In this document: one piece after another, positions 59,760 to 64,000 of the stretch
Layout: each line of letters opens with the position of its first letter
Position numbering within the stretch: the stretch's first letter is position 1
NCBI GenBank assembly: GCA_023101725.1
Contig: JALJCO010001047.1
Coordinates: 62,001-126,000, forward strand
DNA length: 64,000 nucleotides
Direction: 5' to 3'
From: Atherinomorus stipes
Taxonomy: Eukaryota; Chordata; Actinopteri; Atheriniformes; Atherinidae
Notes under the pieces: model-generated
The model's database searches: none
What the model was told of the DNA's origin: nothing
What the model saw: only the letters and a program-made list of their open reading frames with translations
Program-made: the position numbers and the translations under genes

Positions 59760-61119
59760 TATCAATGTATCAATATAGATTGATGCATTGTTACACCCCT
59801 AATAAATTATCATAAAAATGATCATTTGTGATGTAAATACAGGTTATTGGAAAAAACACTCCAAATATGAAGCCTTATTAATGTGTTTTAGATGCAAAAC
59901 AAGTCTTATTGTTTACCGATAAACAGAATAAAACATGTATTATGACCATCGGTTACAGAATAAACATGATTTTGTTAATTCACTCACAAGATTTGACTAA
60001 AACAGAAAAAAGAGAAAACAGGCCCAGTAACTGCATCAGCACAAAGTTAAACTAGAACACAAGCAAATAAGACGTGAGGAAATCCTCTCATTACCGGCGC
60101 CGTCGGCGGGTGTGGGTGAAGTATCCGCACCGGCAGTAACAAGCCTCGTCAACTCCTCGCACTTATTTAGAGGGAAAAATGCAGAGGCAAAAATGGGCAC
60201 AATTAAAACCCTAATGATGAACGGCACCGCAATTTCCATATGTCTATTATGCCCAATCCAATTACCGCGGGTTTAATGAGAACTCAGGACGTGGAGCGAG
60301 TGAAACGCTTGAAATCCTGCTTCCAACATAAAAAAGGAAAGAGGTCCAGAGAGCGGTATTGTGTGTGAGAGGCCAGCTGTGAGTGCACGGTGGCGGCCGC
60401 CATTAAAAACCGCTGCTGTGGAATAATAACAAGCGCGCTCTCTTTGCTTTGGATGTTGCCCGAGGCAGCGCCTTGGGCCACTATTCTCCTGTGGTTCTGA
60501 ACAGATGAGCAACCAGACCGCGTGTCCATTACTATGCAGCGTAGTCTAAATATATTCCAAACCCACTTCTCTGCACCTTGCCTTGTTTATCACACTAAAT
60601 ATTTCACTTGAAGTACAGAGAAGTTTAAAACAGAGCGCTTTCTGACATGACGAGCAACTTGTTGATGTTTCAAATCTTCATTTCTCATTTAAACACCATC
60701 TTTTTATCATTTAAAATTCTAGTCTTTGACATTTAAGCATCATCTTCATATCTGCTACTAAGTTATTTCTATTTATCTCTGCTGTTATTGTGTCTTTTTT
60801 TTTATAAGAGAGTGAAACATGTCATCCGAAGCTGGGTTTGAAGAAGGCCCCTGCATGCTAACGAAGTGGATGGGTGAGGGGAGAGGCTAATTTAGCTGAC
60901 ACTCTCAATCCGTGATAATGGCGGGCAGGTTGTTAATCAAGCTGGAGGTGCGGACCGCTCCGTGCGAAGGAGGAACGCTCCCAAGCGAGTTGAACTGACG
61001 AGCACGCTCACCCCTCGGCTGACAGCGCCGGACATCCTTAACGCACCACGGGCCAAGCAGAGTGAACAAAGCTTCTTTTTTTCCTTCCACACCGACTGCT
61101 AATTTAGCCACTTACTGTT
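59760..61119 (-). other. antxr2 intron with candidate conserved blocks
   Basis: Positions 60160-60540 (ttatttagaggg, ggcacaattaaaaccctaat, atgcccaatccaattaccgc) and 60880-61090 (gaggctaatttagctgac, ggttgttaatcaagctgg) are complex, non-repetitive and not protein-like on either strand; regulatory candidates by texture only. Positions 59760-60050 are AT-rich. Confidence 0.4.
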
Positions 61120-61441
61120 GAGTAGGCAGAATGTGCTCAGGCAAAGAGGCAGAAGTCATAAATCCTCTTATAAACCCAGCAGGACTCTTAGATCCAAGGA
61201 CTTGGGTCAGATAGTCCGGACCAGAGTCCAGACTAAACATGGAGACGCAGAATTTAGCTGATATGCTGCAAACAAGTGGAAAAACCTGCCAATGGAGATT
61301 AAACTTCCACCAACTGGCGACACTTTTAAATCCAGAAAATCTGCACCGTACTTTTTAACTTATTTAGTTTTTTCAATCATTTTGATTTAATTTATTTTAT
61401 ATTGTTTTATTATGATTAATATGATTTTGTTTCTCTTTATA
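61120..61441 (+). mobile_element. LINE remnant (end of reverse-transcriptase ORF)
   Basis: In one frame 61250-61360 reads AEFS-stop-YAANKWKNLPMEIK and LPPTGDTFKSRKSAPYFLTY, the pattern of the C-terminal end of fish LINE ORF2 proteins (WNxLPxEI...DTFKSxLK). One stop interrupts it. It is followed by AT-rich sequence and a family K element. Confidence 0.6.
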
Positions 61442-61946
61442 CAGTCGTTCTGAAAATTATTCATACCCTGCAATTAAAGAAAAGCTTAAATTCACAATAA
61501 TAATTCAAATAGCAAGTTACTAAAGAAACTAATAATAAATAAAAATTTAAAAAATGATAATTTAGTGAAATAAAACAGCTTTTGGGTTGTGGTAGAAAAT
61601 AATAATTTTAAAAAACAAAAATACAAAACCGACCCAGACTCATAAGAGCACCTTTCCCATGAACAGTGGACTAACATACCTGTCAACAGGTGTAGCGTTT
61701 TCTGTAATGTCCAATCAGACATCTGATTGCTCAACAAATTTTTGCTTCGGATCCGCATCATGCTCGTTTGCTTGTTTTATGTTTTGGGTTTGTTTTTATT
61801 ATTTCTTTCCAATCAAAATTCCAAATTAATGTCACGATTTTTATAGAATTTTTATTTATTATTTCTTTTGTCAGTTTCATCTTATTTCACTGACAGCTGA
61901 TTTTTGTCCTTCTTTAATTTAAGGGTATGAATAACTGAGGATGGCG
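61442..61946. mobile_element. Family K mariner-type MITE
   Basis: Flanked by TA on both sides. The left end cagtcgttctgaaaattatt and the right end gggtatgaataactgagga are related to the other K copies. The internal block catacctgtcaacaggtg is shared with 40290. Confidence 0.88.
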
Positions 61947-63269
61947 TATTAGAGCCACGTCAACAATATTTTCTATTTACAGAATTTGTGAGTAAAGAAA
62001 AATGTTGTAATTTTATGAGATAAAACATCAAAAATGAAAAGAATAAAGTTGAATTTTAAGTAGAATAAAGTATTGATATTTTTTCAATCTAGAAGAGGAA
62101 AGTTGATAAAAATGAGGGTGGTGGAGCATTTGGTGAAGATGAACTTCAGCATAGTTTTACAAACCAGGACATTCTCAGTCTGGTGGCACACCAGCACCAC
62201 ATTGTCATTAGTTTCGGGACATTGAAAAGAATCTACATGAAAATGAATCTATTCTGCAGAAAAGCAGGCAGACTTGGAGGAAATGGCTGCTTTTTCAGAG
62301 GGGGAACTGGCTGGAACAATAACAATTTGAATAAAATTATAAAACACAACTAATAAAACTAACGCTCAAAAAGCATAAAATAGATGCCAAGTTTGCGGTG
62401 AATACTTGCGGTAAAACTCATTTTTGGGTCACCATTATCTTGGAAATAATTCAAATTAAGGGTCCAGATGCATTTAACAATAAAAATAGGTATTCCAGTG
62501 TTTTTATTTTTCATGATCAAAAACCTAAAATAGACACCAAGTTTGCATGTGTACCTCACATAGTTCAACAGTTAATGCCATAGTTATTGGTGGCGGCCAT
62601 ATTAGATTTGGCTGCCATAATGACCCATTATTAACCCAACAGGGTTGCTGACTCAGGGAATTGAACCAAATTGTTCTAGCCAAAACTGGACATTTTAGAA
62701 TAACTGCATGAAAATTTTCCCGGAGCCTCAACTACTGACCACCTTTGAGAAATAGCTGATTAGTGTTATTAATCGAGTGATAACACATATTTTGCTGCAA
62801 CCACTGGACTGTGTGCATATATTTTCTATTTTTACGGGTGCAGACCTGGACAAAAGTCACCATGACAGTCTCTCCACCCAGGTGGTACCGACCAGCCCTA
62901 CTGGCTCACGGACTACAGTAGATACAGCACCATCAAGGCCAACCAGAACCAGAAACCAGGATTTATCACTAACAGTACTTTGTAGAAATAACACACAGAT
63001 CAACACTGACCAAGCCTTTCCTCATCTGCATATCATTCTCTCAAGTCTTAGCTTTCAGGAGATAAAACATTGGCATTGAAACAAACACACAACAAAAACT
63101 ATTGACATATTTACAGTTTTTTCTCGATTGCAGTTATTTGTGCTACTATTTACCGACTATCTTTACAAAACCAACTGCAACTGGGCTCGTTCTGACACCC
63201 AGAGTGAGAAGCAGGTTGCGCCTTGTGCAACCATTACAACCGTAAGTCTCAGAGTGTAGATTTGTAGTT
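61947..63269 (-). other. antxr2 intron, mostly unrecognised
   Basis: AT-rich. A diverged direct repeat about 150 bp apart (aaaatagatgccaagtttgc at 62377 and aaaatagacaccaagtttgc at 62527) marks an old repeat unit. No exon found. Confidence 0.4.
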
Positions 63270-63660
63270 CTTAAGACTTGTCTTGATCTTGAGACTAGTT
63301 TTGAGACCACTTTTTCACGGTCTTGGCCTTGCCACAGCTTCGGCAGTCTTTGGTCTCAGGTCTCTCAGTCTTGCAATTTCTTGGACTGGCCGAGCGGTCT
63401 CGAAGGGATCTGTAACCTATAATAACCAGGCAGGCACAGTTTCTTCTCTTACATATATATATGTATATATCATATATACGCCCCCTTCAAGTACCAATCA
63501 AGCACTATATAATACAATCTCCTATTTAAACTAAGCAGCTGAACCCAGTATTGCGATTAGGTTCTACAACTCATGCAAAATGGCAAAAACTAGGGATCTT
63601 TTTTGGGTCTCGGTCTGAACTAGTCTTGATCTTGACTTGGTCTGTCTTGGTCTAGGTGGT
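63270..63660. repeat. Interspersed repeat rich in GTCTTGATCTTGA words
   Basis: Words cttgtcttgatcttgagact (63276-63295) and tagtcttgatcttgacttgg (63620 region) recur as direct or inverted variants of ggtcttgg/gagaccac. The pattern resembles a common fish DNA element; class unknown. A short TA tract is inside. Confidence 0.45.
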
Positions 63661-64000
63661 CTTCTAACCACATCTAACCATGCAGCTCCCTCAGGGTCTG
63701 GATATGTTCTGCAATCTTTACGTCCTACCACAGATGCTCTGCTGGATCGAGGTCCTGGCTTTGACTCGACCATTACAACGCATTTAAATGCTTCCCATTA
63801 AACCACGCAAGTGTCCCAGAAGCAGGAGGGTTGTCCTGTGGGAAAGTGAACCTCCATCCTAGTCTCAGTTCCCTGGAAGACTGAATCATGTTTTTGTCCT
63901 CAAGAACTTCTATGTATTCACACCATCTATTATTCCCTCAATTCTGACCGGTTTCCCAGTCTCTGGTGAAACAACCCAGACCATGATGCAGCCACCACCA
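63661..64000. mobile_element. Probable DNA-transposon remnant at the right edge
   Basis: The sequence (accacagatgctctgctgga, cattacaacgcattt, tgaccggtttcccagtctct, catgatgcagccaccacca) resembles a widespread fish repeat with which I associate DNA transposons. It is cut by the window edge, so ends and class are unproven. Confidence 0.4.

Overview
This is vertebrate nuclear DNA, almost certainly from a teleost fish. The protein-coding content is a set of short exons with GT/AG splice sites, lying in a sea of fish-type repeats: several Tc1/mariner families, many short non-autonomous hAT-like elements, TTAA-target elements, L2-like LINE tails, microsatellites and minisatellites. I see no bacterial-style gene organisation, no rRNA or tRNA gene, no CRISPR array and no recognisable virus. 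A percomorph-like fish is an inference from the repeat types only.

The one gene I can support is the 3' part of antxr2 (anthrax toxin receptor 2, also called CMG2), on the minus strand. Six coding exons run from 58164 down to 45980. They encode the end of the extracellular region, the transmembrane helix and most of the cytoplasmic tail. All five introns seen between them are phase 0. The signal peptide and the von Willebrand A ligand-binding domain must lie beyond position 64000. The last tail exon was not found.

Layout: 1-414 is a 40-bp minisatellite running off the left edge. From 415 to about 45900 there is no gene I can defend. This stretch is non-coding DNA packed with transposon copies, often nested (10919-12093, 19317-20822, 21599-23420, 25741-27198, 29530-30800, 39041-40030), plus a LINE tail that runs into a 31-bp minisatellite (34981-37548). 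GC-richer, TAATTA-containing blocks (for example 14860-15190, 24170-24390, 27660-27900, 32080-32240) look like candidate conserved regulatory elements. From 45980 to 64000 is antxr2 with its introns. These introns hold a Tc1 head fragment, two TTAA elements, a 45-bp minisatellite, a 5'-truncated Tc1 copy and further candidate regulatory blocks.

I found no new multi-gene system. The most informative signals are in the transposons: a palindromic hAT-like element that carries the TCTCGCGAGA (BANP-type) motif, the same element caught with 8-bp target duplications and a matching empty site, two Tc1 copies that share the same loss of a catalytic aspartate, and long fold-back elements.
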